Assembly (NCBI GenBank): GCA_902495545.1
Contig: CABUXM010000029.1
Coordinates: 1 to 23,033 of the forward strand
Reading direction: 5' to 3'
From: an uncultured Collinsella sp.
GTDB lineage: Bacteria > Actinomycetota > Coriobacteriia > Coriobacteriales > Coriobacteriaceae
Length of the DNA stretch: 23,033 nucleotides
This document shows, in pieces, positions 7,158 through 14,476 of the stretch (position 1 is its first letter; each line of letters begins with the position of its first letter). The position numbers and the translations under genes are program-made. Below the pieces are notes generated by a model that saw only the letters and a program-made list of their open reading frames with translations, was not told where the DNA came from and searched no databases.

Positions 7158-7172
7158 TTTCGTATGACGAAA
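7158..7172 (-). promoter_or_regulatory. Palindrome in the toxin-antitoxin promoter region
   Basis: TTTCG-TATGA-CGAAA is a 5-bp inverted repeat 26 bases upstream of the toxin start, lying where a -10/-35 region would be. Antitoxins commonly bind such a palindrome to autoregulate. The flanking TTGGCG on the minus strand could be a weak -35 box. Confidence 0.35.
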
Positions 7173-7190
7173 GATCACTGTCGCCAATTC

Positions 7191-7550
7191 TTAAGCCGGC
7201 ACGCGTTGGAGAGCAGGGGTCGAAACAATGATTGAAGGACGCTCTAGTACGGCCCAGGCGCCGGGGCAGGAGCACATACACCAGGGACGTACGTTTTCGT
7301 AGCGCGCGAGGATATTGCCGCGTGCATCGATGAAGGCGATGTCGATGGGATAGGCCATAAAACACGTATGGACCGAAGAGCAGCGTGGAAACGCCATGAC
7401 GAGCGGCAGGCCGTTGGCGGCAACCGGACGCCGTCCCAGCATGCCGCGCAGGCGCACGACAAACGACTCCGCCACCACAAACTCGGCCGGCGTCCAACCC
7501 AGCCTATTGAGTGCCCGCGCGTAGGCGATGTAGGACGAGACCGCGGTCAC
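7191..7550 (-). CDS. DUF192-family protein, last gene of the Tad operon
   Basis: The 119-residue product matches the DUF192 pattern: an early SFVVRLRGMLGR segment, the core HTCFMAYPIDIAFIDARGNI, and a PGAWAVLE C-terminal stretch. The family has a small beta-rich fold, and its biochemical role is unknown. There is no signal peptide or membrane segment. It is unusually Cys-rich, with WCMCSCPG adding three Cys to those in RCSSVHTC. The start is set as GTG 7550, where GTGA overlaps the TadE-like stop; the open frame upstream is only a shadow of the TadE-like gene. Coupled translation suggests a function tied to pilus biogenesis, but that is inference from position. Confidence 0.75.
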   Translation of the reverse strand: MTAVSSYIAYARALNRLGWTPAEFVVAESFVVRLRGMLGRRPVAANGLPLVMAFPRCSSVHTCFMAYPIDIAFIDARGNILARYENVRPWCMCSCPGAWAVLERPSIIVSTPALQRVPA

Positions 7551-8023
7551 ATGACCACCCCCGGACGCCATGGATCGACCGTCACCGCGCGCTCGTGCGA
7601 CAACGTTGTCGGCGCCCCCAGCGGAACGCCAGCGATGCTGAGAGAAGTCGGCCACGGCTCATAGTGCATGGTGCAGGTGTAGGTCCTAAACGTACCGGAT
7701 AGGGAGAGCAGGCCACCATCCGATGCCTCCGCGCCTTGCTCGCTCGACACTTCGATCTGCAAGTCATAGCCTTCCATGGCATTCAGAATTTGAGTCTGAA
7801 CCGTCGCCGAGGCATCGGCAGAGCTTTCATCACTCTCCCCCTCCGATGCCACGGCATGCGCTAGCACGATATCGGGCACCACGCGGTCGAAGCGCGCGAC
7901 AGCGCTGGCAAAGACCATGACGTTGTACACGATGAGTGCCAGCACCAGCAAAACGGGCGTAACCACTGCCATCTCCACCGTCGCTTGGGCGCGCTCCTCG
8001 CGCAGACGCATGCGGATACTCAT
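7547..8023 (-). CDS. TadE-like pseudopilin
   Basis: The 158-residue protein begins with a basic stretch, then EERAQATVEMAVVTPVLL and a hydrophobic segment to about residue 36. This is the TadE/TadF-type N-terminus, processed in such proteins by a prepilin peptidase before assembly as a minor pilin. Here Ala replaces the usual Gly at the predicted -1 site. The remaining soluble domain, about 120 residues, has an acidic Ser-rich stretch (GESDESSADASA) and no recognised domain. Its ATG overlaps the TadG-like stop by one base (TAATG), and its own stop overlaps the DUF192 GTG. Confidence 0.75.
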   Translation of the reverse strand: MSIRMRLREERAQATVEMAVVTPVLLVLALIVYNVMVFASAVARFDRVVPDIVLAHAVASEGESDESSADASATVQTQILNAMEGYDLQIEVSSEQGAEASDGGLLSLSGTFRTYTCTMHYEPWPTSLSIAGVPLGAPTTLSHERAVTVDPWRPGVVM

Positions 8024-10176
8024 TACGACCCACCGCCCAGAGCGCCAACCAGCGTGGCGACATCGACGGTAAGTGGGATGGAACCGCCGCCGGGCAGAGG
8101 AATCTCCGCAAGCGTGAACACCGTACCGCTAATGGTGCGTTCGACTTGATATTCCAACGCCTCGCAAAGCGCCTTGGGATCGGTCACGCCCAACGGAATA
8201 CTTCGCAGCTTGTCTTGCGCTTGAGAGAGACCGGCAATGTCAGACCCCGGACTCTTAATGACGTTGGCGGAATCGGTCAGCACCGGCTTTCGCAGGCGCA
8301 AGTCGCACGGTTCCAAACCCAGCGCCGCCACGGACGCCGAAACGGTATCGCCGAGCCACGATGCAATGGAGCCCAACGCGCCGCTGCCCCCTCCTAGGTC
8401 TTTAATCATCTCGTCCATAAGCTCGTCGGCCGAACCTTGGATGTCTCCGTATCCCACAAGCAGCCGTCCCCAAACATCCATGACGCCGTCGAGCACGCCG
8501 GCAACGCCGCCCGAGCGTTCCTTCAATGTCGAGAAAAATCGCGAAAGCACGTTGTTTTGCGCCGTCGCCTCATCGGGCGCCAACACCGCGGCAGAGATAG
8601 CACCGCGATCGCCGAGCCTGACTGCCGTGTTAAACGAAGAGTTGAGCTCATCGGGGCTCGAAATGGCACCCGAAACCGCAAAGGCGACCACGCCGTTGCG
8701 ACCGGGCGGAGCGATACGCGGACGCTCGCCCGAAAGCTCCTTGATGGCCTGGTCAAACGCATTGCCTGCACGGTCGGCCTCGTCCTCGGTCTGACGCTCG
8801 AGCTCGAGCTCCTTGTTGCGGTATTCGACGTAGTCTTCCAGGGCCTCTTTGAACTTATCGAAGTGGTACTCGAAGCCGTTTTCGATAGAAGTCGAAGGCG
8901 CTGCAACGGCACCGAGCGACGAAACGCCAAAATGGCATCTGTTGCATCTGTCCTGCCCGTCATAATCAGCAACCGAGGCTAACCCGCCTGGCGACCCCTT
9001 CTTATAGTTGGGGCAACTCGTTCCGTAATGCAGATACGTCTTGCCATCGATGGCACTGGTTGGCCACGCCGCATCGGTATAGAGTTCCGTCGCTCGCACC
9101 TCGTCAGCGTTGCGCGGCAACAGCGGGATATGGGAAGTGACTGCATCTCCGTCCTCGGTTACATATGCACGATTGACCTCTGTACTCGCATAGGTGTAAA
9201 ACGCCTTGCGCGCCGCCGACTCCGCCTTCGTCTCGACGCTTGAGCCCTGAGGCGCCTCGTTTGCAAGGCGCAAGCGGTAATAGGCCTTCGCGCGATCGAG
9301 CGCCACTTGCGGCTCCCATGTGACACTCGAGGCATAGTGCGGATTCTCAATATCCGAAAGCTTCGCCAAGCTCCTCGCGCGTTCCCACATGCACGAACAG
9401 CTTCCGATTGCGCCTCTGTCCGATCTACCGCAGTCGGCAAGCCAGGCGCGTTCCTTGGCCTTTGACGTTTTCTCGGACGCTTTCTTCAGTTCCTTGGCAG
9501 CATAGTCAAGGTCTTTTGAGGTGCTCTCGATGGTATCGGTCGAGATCTCTGACCCTTTGAGCGCAGCGAAGTCCGATTCGGATGTCCTGGGCACGGCAAG
9601 CGCCGTACCGGTATAGGTCACACTATCGGTATCCTGCGCCGACACCGCCTGCGTGGCACGCGCGGCAATCAGATACGGCAGAGCCGTCTCGATTTTCTGC
9701 AAGCCTTCCGATGCGCTTTTGGCAAACTTGTTGCGCGTTTTAATGATCTCAATCCCGGTGTCGACCATATTGCCGGCAACTGGTTCGGCACCTGGGATGA
9801 GGATGGCGACCAGGCCCGTCCCGATTGTGGCAAACCCCGCCAGCCCCAGACTCAAGATGCTCGCATCAACCACCGTGGCAGCCGTGTGATAGGACGACAC
9901 TACGTTGGCACCCGCCAGCGCGCCGCTATCGGCCGCCACCTGGGTATCCCCGGCACGCGACATGCTCCATATCGCCGCGGTCGACGAAAACAACAACGTG
10001 AGCACCACTAGGATGACCACGGCAGAAGAAAGCGTGGTGTAGGCACCGTCTTCGATAAACAGGTCGATACCGGCGCGGCCCATAAAGCCGCCTCGCTTGC
10101 GATGGCAGCTCGGACGGCGCGTCAAAACGCATCTAGACCAGAAACGCTTAATCCCATGCAGCAATCCACGAATCAT
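8023..10176 (-). CDS. Large TadG-like membrane-anchored pilus protein
   Basis: The 717-residue protein has one N-terminal membrane segment (about 49-70) followed by DTQVAADSGALAGA (77-90), the signature start of TadG-type and related pilus-associated proteins. The rest is predicted extracellular. A helical, charged region (about 150-280) is followed by a Cys-containing part with CGRS, SCSC, TSCPNY and CNRCH (411-415), then a second charged helix, a Gly-rich stretch and two late Cys. In Tad systems TadG sits with TadE and TadF and helps anchor or export the pilus. ATG 10176 is chosen because GGAGGGAG lies 3 bases before it; this overlaps the upstream TadE-like gene by 29 bases. An in-frame ATG at 10083 is weaker. 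The C-terminal GALGGGS abuts the next gene. Confidence 0.75.
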   Translation of the reverse strand: MIRGLLHGIKRFWSRCVLTRRPSCHRKRGGFMGRAGIDLFIEDGAYTTLSSAVVILVVLTLLFSSTAAIWSMSRAGDTQVAADSGALAGANVVSSYHTAATVVDASILSLGLAGFATIGTGLVAILIPGAEPVAGNMVDTGIEIIKTRNKFAKSASEGLQKIETALPYLIAARATQAVSAQDTDSVTYTGTALAVPRTSESDFAALKGSEISTDTIESTSKDLDYAAKELKKASEKTSKAKERAWLADCGRSDRGAIGSCSCMWERARSLAKLSDIENPHYASSVTWEPQVALDRAKAYYRLRLANEAPQGSSVETKAESAARKAFYTYASTEVNRAYVTEDGDAVTSHIPLLPRNADEVRATELYTDAAWPTSAIDGKTYLHYGTSCPNYKKGSPGGLASVADYDGQDRCNRCHFGVSSLGAVAAPSTSIENGFEYHFDKFKEALEDYVEYRNKELELERQTEDEADRAGNAFDQAIKELSGERPRIAPPGRNGVVAFAVSGAISSPDELNSSFNTAVRLGDRGAISAAVLAPDEATAQNNVLSRFFSTLKERSGGVAGVLDGVMDVWGRLLVGYGDIQGSADELMDEMIKDLGGGSGALGSIASWLGDTVSASVAALGLEPCDLRLRKPVLTDSANVIKSPGSDIAGLSQAQDKLRSIPLGVTDPKALCEALEYQVERTISGTVFTLAEIPLPGGGSIPLTVDVATLVGALGGGS

Positions 10177-10645
10177 AATCTCCCTCCAGCCATTCGGGAC
10201 GCGATTGATACGAGACATCGACCTTGAGCTCAACGTAGCCGCCCTCGGCGGTACCACCCATAGCCCGCGCAAACGCACCGATCACAGGCAACGGCTTGAC
10301 CTCGCCGGAAACGGACACGGCCGAGACGCCACCCGCACCGGCCCGGCCAAGCTCGATATCCCACGACAACGGCCCGCCGGCATGAAAAATCGAAACGTTG
10401 GGCACCGCGGCAAGCCGGCGGCGGGTGAACTCCCTAAGATCGTCATCCTCCGCCGTCGTCGTGGTCATGAGCCGCGCGGTCTCGGCGGCGGCAGACTCCA
10501 TGACCGCGCGCGTATAAAGCAGGCACACCGGTTGCAGCGCGAGAAGGATGAGCGTCAAAAACGTCGGCAGCAAAAAAGCGGCCTCGACCGTAGACTGCGC
10601 CCGGTCCTCGCGCGCGATATCAATACAACGCGATGTCCTTAGCAC
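10148..10645 (-). CDS. TadE/TadF-like pseudopilin
   Basis: The product has EDRAQSTVEAAFLLPTFLTL, then a hydrophobic stretch ending near LLYTR and a soluble C-terminal domain with MTTTTAEDDD and SWDIELG. Length is about 165 residues. TadE/F proteins are processed pseudopilins that support Flp pilus assembly. The start is uncertain. GTG 10645 lies inside the end of the preceding small gene. An ATT at 10624 overlaps that gene's TGA and has AAGGA about 11 bases upstream. The long open frame further upstream is out-of-frame reading of neighbours and was excluded. Overlap with the TadG-like start downstream suggests coupling. Confidence 0.7.
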   Translation of the reverse strand: MLRTSRCIDIAREDRAQSTVEAAFLLPTFLTLILLALQPVCLLYTRAVMESAAAETARLMTTTTAEDDDLREFTRRRLAAVPNVSIFHAGGPLSWDIELGRAGAGGVSAVSVSGEVKPLPVIGAFARAMGGTAEGGYVELKVDVSYQSRPEWLEGDYDSWIAAWD

Positions 10646-10838
10646 CTGCAGCGGCGTCGACAACCGATGTCGAGGTGACGCCGTGAGATGCCGCCCGCTC
10701 GACCAGCGCCGCCAAGCGCCCGTCGGCACCGGCACGCCAAAGCCCCGCGATCGCCAGCACGATGGAAAGCAGCGCCACCGTGACGATGGCGTATTCGACC
10801 GTCGCCTGGGCAGATTCCTCGCGCAGGACGTCATGCAT
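10620..10838 (-). CDS. Small Flp/TadE-like pilin protein
   Basis: The 72-residue protein starts MHDVLREESAQATVEYAIVT, then a hydrophobic helix to about residue 33 and a short amphipathic tail. The EYA motif at the start of the helix matches Flp pilins; the tail is longer and more Ala-rich than in the Flp gene upstream. It may be a second structural pilin or a minor one. A strong ribosome-binding site (AGGAGGGG) lies inside the end of the upstream gene, 7 bases before ATG; the intergenic gap is one base. Its stop overlaps the next gene. Confidence 0.72.
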   Translation of the reverse strand: MHDVLREESAQATVEYAIVTVALLSIVLAIAGLWRAGADGRLAALVERAASHGVTSTSVVDAAAGAKDIALY

Positions 10839-10839
10839 T

Positions 10840-11403
10840 TCACGACCCCTCCTTTGAGTTCGATGCCTGCGGGCTCAGGCGGATCACGCGCAGGCGGCAC
10901 GAGGCATCGCCGGCATCCGCAGCAACCGCCACCATATCGACCCAGCCACGTCCATCGCGCACGATGGCGCCCCATACGTTGCCCTTAATATCGAGATAGC
11001 CGCTCAGGGCGAGCTGGGCCGTTGGCACCTCGCGGTAGGCGCGTAACATATCCGCCGCTGCCTCGGTCATCGGTCGGTCCTCGGACCATGCAAGCCGGAC
11101 CGCAATCGCGTTGTCCTCAGGCGAATCCGTCGCAGTGCCAGACCGCTTGTCGAGCGTCCGCAAAAAGGTTTGCGCCGTGACAGCGACATCCGAATCGTCC
11201 GCATCTCGCATCTCATCTTTTTGAGACGCCACCGCCGAATCTGAGCCCGAATCGAAGGCGGCCCCAGGACGCTGCTGCCGCGCGGCGTTAAGCCCCCAAA
11301 GCACCGCCGCTATCGCCACGGTCAGGCAAGCAAACACCAGCAGCACCCCGATGGGGCGCTCGCCCTCTACAGGCTGTTGATGCCCTCGCTGATAGCGTTC
11401 CAT
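10840..11403 (-). CDS. Unknown membrane-anchored protein inside the Tad operon
   Basis: I do not recognise this 187-residue protein. It has a short basic N-terminus, one hydrophobic segment (about 18-40, RPIGVLLVFACLTVAIAAVL) and a predicted extracellular remainder: an acidic linker (about 50-75) and then a compact region ending MVAVAADAG...CRLRVIRLSPQ that could be a small beta-rich domain. ATG 11403 overlaps the flp stop by 37 bases and lacks a strong ribosome-binding site. Internal GTG codons in GVLLV would shorten it and cut the membrane segment, so ATG is preferred. Its position between two pilin genes suggests a pilus assembly accessory or minor pilin, but nothing proves it. Confidence 0.6.
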   Translation of the reverse strand: MERYQRGHQQPVEGERPIGVLLVFACLTVAIAAVLWGLNAARQQRPGAAFDSGSDSAVASQKDEMRDADDSDVAVTAQTFLRTLDKRSGTATDSPEDNAIAVRLAWSEDRPMTEAAADMLRAYREVPTAQLALSGYLDIKGNVWGAIVRDGRGWVDMVAVAADAGDASCRLRVIRLSPQASNSKEGS

Positions 11404-11600
11404 AGATCTTGGACCTTGCCTTTAAATGCAACGATGGCAATAATCGCGATCACCACAAGCACACCCACCAAAATGGCGTACTCGGTGGTACCCTGCGCGC
11501 TCTCCTCCTGCAACAGCTCCTTGGCATGCTGGCGAGCGCGAATCGCCCGGCAAAAAGCCCAGTTCCAAGCCTTGTCAGCAACTTCGACCATCGTGTTCAT
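11367..11600 (-). CDS. flp: Flp-family type IVb pilin
   Basis: This 77-residue protein is the probable major structural pilin. It has a long basic leader of about 34 residues, then EESAQGTTEYAILVGVLVVI and a short tail. The Glu-Tyr pair beginning the hydrophobic helix is diagnostic of Flp pilins. Counting back from Glu at +5 puts cleavage between Ala and Gln (ESA/QGTTEY), with Ala replacing the usual Gly. The mature pilin would be about 43 residues. GGGAGGAA lies just before ATG, 10 bases after the tadC stop. A prepilin peptidase is needed but is not encoded in the window. Confidence 0.88.
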   Translation of the reverse strand: MNTMVEVADKAWNWAFCRAIRARQHAKELLQEESAQGTTEYAILVGVLVVIAIIAIVAFKGKVQDLWNAISEGINSL

Positions 11601-11610
11601 GTATTCCTCC

Positions 11611-12252
11611 CTACATCATCCCGCCTGCTCCCAGCAGCGGGCCCAATATGGACAGAAGCAACGCCGGCAAGATGAGCGTGCCGGTGGGAATCAGCAGCTT
11701 GACGGGCGCACGCTCGATCTCACGCTCGACCGCGGCGCGATGAGCCGCGCGGATCTCGCGACTTTGAGCGGCCAGCGTCTCGGCAAGTGGGGCACCCAGG
11801 GCGAGCGCCTGCCCCACCGTGATGGCAAAGGTCTCGAGCGCTCGCACGTCCAGATCGCGCGCGGCGGCCAACAACTCGTCCTCACGTGTGCCCACGCCCA
11901 CCTGCCACGCCATGCAGGCCCGCTCAAGTCGAAGAGCCAGCACTGACCGGCGGTTGGCGCAGAAAATCTCAAGCGCCGCATCAAACGAAAGACCGGCCGA
12001 AAGACCCAAGCGCACAACATCGATCATCTCGGACACTTCGCCGAGCGACACTCGCGCCGGGCCGCCCGCTCCAACCGCGCCCTTCATTCGCGCGGTCAGA
12101 GCATCGACCACCGAGCGACCCGCGGCAGCGACCAGCACCGCCTCGCGCTTGCAGGCCCCTGCGATCTTGCGTGCATCCGCCCGATCCAAACCCGTCGCGA
12201 CAAATACACTCAGGGCGCACAGGCAAGCCGCAACTGCAACCGGGACGCTCAT
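11611..12252 (-). CDS. tadC: Tad inner-membrane platform protein TadC
   Basis: The 213-residue product carries a type II secretion F domain: cytoplasmic helices around SEMIDVVRLGLSAGLSFDAAL and the matching half VGQALALGAPLAETLAAQSREI, flanked by hydrophobic segments at both ends (SVPVAVAACLCALSVFVA at the N-terminus, LIPTGTLILPALLLSILGPL at the C-terminus). TadC and TadB form the inner-membrane base on which the TadA ATPase works. The start is placed at ATG 12252, where ATGA overlaps the tadB stop; the longer upstream frame reads through tadB and lacks pilus-like sequence. Members of this family commonly have one F domain, as here. Confidence 0.85.
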   Translation of the reverse strand: MSVPVAVAACLCALSVFVATGLDRADARKIAGACKREAVLVAAAGRSVVDALTARMKGAVGAGGPARVSLGEVSEMIDVVRLGLSAGLSFDAALEIFCANRRSVLALRLERACMAWQVGVGTREDELLAAARDLDVRALETFAITVGQALALGAPLAETLAAQSREIRAAHRAAVEREIERAPVKLLIPTGTLILPALLLSILGPLLGAGGMM

Positions 12253-13175
12253 AGCTCCACCCGCATAATGCGCCGGATAACCACCAGGGCAACGGCGTTG
12301 AGAGCAAGACCCAGCACCACAGCGCCCGCACCGGCAGGCGTCGCAAGACCGCGACGAAAATCTGCCGAAAGCAGCGCCAACACCGCGCACATGCCCGCCG
12401 GCATCGCCGCGACCATATGCGCAGACATGCGAGCCTGAGACGTCTTAACATCCAGGCGGCGCTTGAGCTCAATGCGCTCCCCTACCATGCTCGACGCCTC
12501 GGACAGCAAGTCGGCAAGCGGAGCGCCGGTGCGCTGTGACACCTTAAGCGCCAAGGTCACAAGCGAAAGACCGGGGGCGTCGATGCGCACGAGCAAGTCA
12601 TCGAGCGCGTCGGTCGCCGAGATGCCGCAATCGATCGCCGCCGCTACCCGCAAAAACTCGGTATGTACCGGCTCTTGCGCATGAGCGCCCACAAAGCGCA
12701 TGCCCTGGGCCAGCGAATGTCCCGAGGCAAGCGACATGGAAAGTGCGGTAAACGCCTCGGGCATGGCCTCTTCTGCATCGTGTTGCTCGCGCCGGCTCTC
12801 AAAGCCATCCCGAGCGGCGCCAACGGCAATCGGAGCAACAAGTCCCAAGGCAAATCCGAGGGGCGATAACGACACCATCGTCAGTAAAACGCAGCAGACA
12901 CCGCTCGATAGCAGCAGAAACGCCAAACGCCCCGAAGCATCTTCGATCACGAGGCCAAGGCGATGCGCCGGAGCCAGCGATGTCCACGAACGGGCGATCT
13001 TTTTCAGTAGATCGTTTTCCACCAGCTCACGCGGCAGCTTCTCTGCCACCGTCTCGAGCGCCTGACGCGCTAGCTCCGTCGGCGGCACCTGCGGCACACG
13101 AGGTTCCGCCCCGCACGCCGTCGCAACAGAAAACCCTGCCAAACCCCCTACGACGAGGGGCACAGCGACCTCCAT
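12249..13175 (-). CDS. tadB: Tad inner-membrane platform protein TadB
   Basis: The 308-residue protein has the TadB arrangement. There is one N-terminal hydrophobic stretch, a cytoplasmic segment, two central membrane segments (about 85-120), a T2SSF domain (MPEAFTALSMSLASGHSLAQG to the second half VSQRTGAPLADLLSEAS), and C-terminal membrane segments. It is the partner of TadC and docks on the TadA hexamer. AGGAGG lies 7 bases before ATG. It overlaps the tadA end by 28 bases and the tadC start by 4. Confidence 0.87.
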   Translation of the reverse strand: MEVAVPLVVGGLAGFSVATACGAEPRVPQVPPTELARQALETVAEKLPRELVENDLLKKIARSWTSLAPAHRLGLVIEDASGRLAFLLLSSGVCCVLLTMVSLSPLGFALGLVAPIAVGAARDGFESRREQHDAEEAMPEAFTALSMSLASGHSLAQGMRFVGAHAQEPVHTEFLRVAAAIDCGISATDALDDLLVRIDAPGLSLVTLALKVSQRTGAPLADLLSEASSMVGERIELKRRLDVKTSQARMSAHMVAAMPAGMCAVLALLSADFRRGLATPAGAGAVVLGLALNAVALVVIRRIMRVEL

Positions 13176-14476
13176 TCGTCCACCTCCTCTTGTGTGAGCG
13201 TCCCCGACCGCAGGCCTTCTGCGATAAACGGCGGCTCGCGGTCAAGCGTCCAGGTGCGCTCGGCGGCATCGAAAGTCACATAGCGCTCGAGCTCTACGCC
13301 GCCCGACGCGGCGCGACGCACCCCCGAATACGAGGAGACGAAGCGCCTGCCATCGGCGTGGCGCTCGGACATCACGATGCCGTCGAGCGCCATGGCAATC
13401 TGTTCCTCGATGAGCTCGCTCGGCAGATCGATGCCATAACGTGCAAGCAACGTCAGACGCACCACGGTCTCCTGTTCTGAACCCGCATGAAGTGTGGTGA
13501 GTGACCCGTCGTGGCCCGTGTTCATGGCCTGCAACATGTCGCAGCACTCGGCACCGCGCACCTCGCCCACCACGATGCGGTCGGGGCGCATGCGCAGGGC
13601 ATTAGTTACTAGGTCGCGAATCGTCACCGCACCCTCACCCTCAATTGAAGCCTCGCGCGCCTCTAGGCGCACCACGTGCGGATGATGCGCAAACTTGAGC
13701 TCGGCAGAGTCCTCGATCGTCACGATGCGCTCGCCGGTGGAAATCTCGCATGACAACGCGTTGAGCAGGGTGGTCTTACCAGATCCCGTGCCTCCCGCAA
13801 CCGCCAGGTCCTGTCGCAGCGACACCGCGCACGACAGCAGCTGCGCATACCAAAGCGGCAGCGACCCCAGCCCCACAAGCTCGTCCAGCGAGCAGATGCG
13901 GTCCGAGAACTTTCGGATGGTGAGAATCGGTCCGTCAATCGCCACAGGCGGAATCACCGCGTTGACGCGATAGCCCGTTTTAAGGCGAGCGTTGACGATG
14001 GGGCTGCGCTCGTCGATACGGCGGCCAAGTGGCGAGATGATGCGGTCGATAAGCACACGGATCTGCTCATCATCCTCAAACGCATGCTCGATGGGGTACA
14101 AGACGCCGCCGCGTTCAAAGAAAGCCGAGTGGCAGCCGTTGATCATGATCTCGGTAACGGTGTCGTCCTCGATGAGCGGCTGCAACGGCCCCAAGCCCAC
14201 CACGTCATCCAAAATCTCGTCGATGATGGTCTCGCGCTCGGTCGTCGCGAGATCGGTCGGCTCCTCAACATTGAGCGCCGCCTCCACCGCGGGACGCAAT
14301 TCCGAGCGGGCAAGTGCCGGGTCGATATAGGCGCTGATACGCGCCACTTCGTCGTAACCCATGCGGTCCATCACAGCGCGCTTGGTGCGTCGTTTCACCG
14401 CGCGACGACGCCCCGCATCTACAGGCGCTGCAGCCGCTGCAGCGCCTGTAGCCTTAATCCTCGTTTGCAGGCTCAT
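13148..14476 (-). CDS. tadA: Tad pilus assembly ATPase TadA (CpaF)
   Basis: This 442-residue secretion ATPase powers pilin extrusion as a hexamer at the inner membrane. Walker A is GGTGSGKTT (228-236). The Asp box RIVTIEDSAELKF follows, then the Walker B-like DRIVVGEVRGAE and the His box STLHAGS-type segment (SLTTLHAGS). The N-terminal domain reads DEILDDVVGLGPLQPLIEDD and TEIMINGC, as in CpaF proteins. The first 35 residues are basic and Ala-rich (KATGAAAAAAPVDAG) and encoded by a perfect inverted repeat. ATG overlaps the tadZ stop (ATGA). It is followed by tadB with a 28-base overlap. Confidence 0.95.
   Translation of the reverse strand: MSLQTRIKATGAAAAAAPVDAGRRRAVKRRTKRAVMDRMGYDEVARISAYIDPALARSELRPAVEAALNVEEPTDLATTERETIIDEILDDVVGLGPLQPLIEDDTVTEIMINGCHSAFFERGGVLYPIEHAFEDDEQIRVLIDRIISPLGRRIDERSPIVNARLKTGYRVNAVIPPVAIDGPILTIRKFSDRICSLDELVGLGSLPLWYAQLLSCAVSLRQDLAVAGGTGSGKTTLLNALSCEISTGERIVTIEDSAELKFAHHPHVVRLEAREASIEGEGAVTIRDLVTNALRMRPDRIVVGEVRGAECCDMLQAMNTGHDGSLTTLHAGSEQETVVRLTLLARYGIDLPSELIEEQIAMALDGIVMSERHADGRRFVSSYSGVRRAASGGVELERYVTFDAAERTWTLDREPPFIAEGLRSGTLTQEEVDEWRSLCPSS
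14419..14451 (-). repeat. Perfect 15-bp inverted repeat inside the start of tadA
   Basis: CTACAGGCGCTGCAG - 3 nt - CTGCAGCGCCTGTAG is a perfect stem with a 3-nt loop, 26-58 bases after the tadA ATG. The mRNA would form a very stable hairpin there, encoding the Ala run of TadA. It has no T run and lies in coding sequence, so it is not a terminator. It could slow or regulate early elongation of tadA, or limit distal operon expression. Confidence 0.85.

Noticed and set aside
8932..8946. Calling the TadG-like protein a c-type cytochrome
   Set aside because: A single CxxCH with many other Cys and no cytochrome fold is not enough; disulphide or zinc is more likely.
14419..14451. Terminator inside tadA
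   Set aside because: The stem is perfect but has no T run on the transcribed strand and lies in a well-supported coding sequence.
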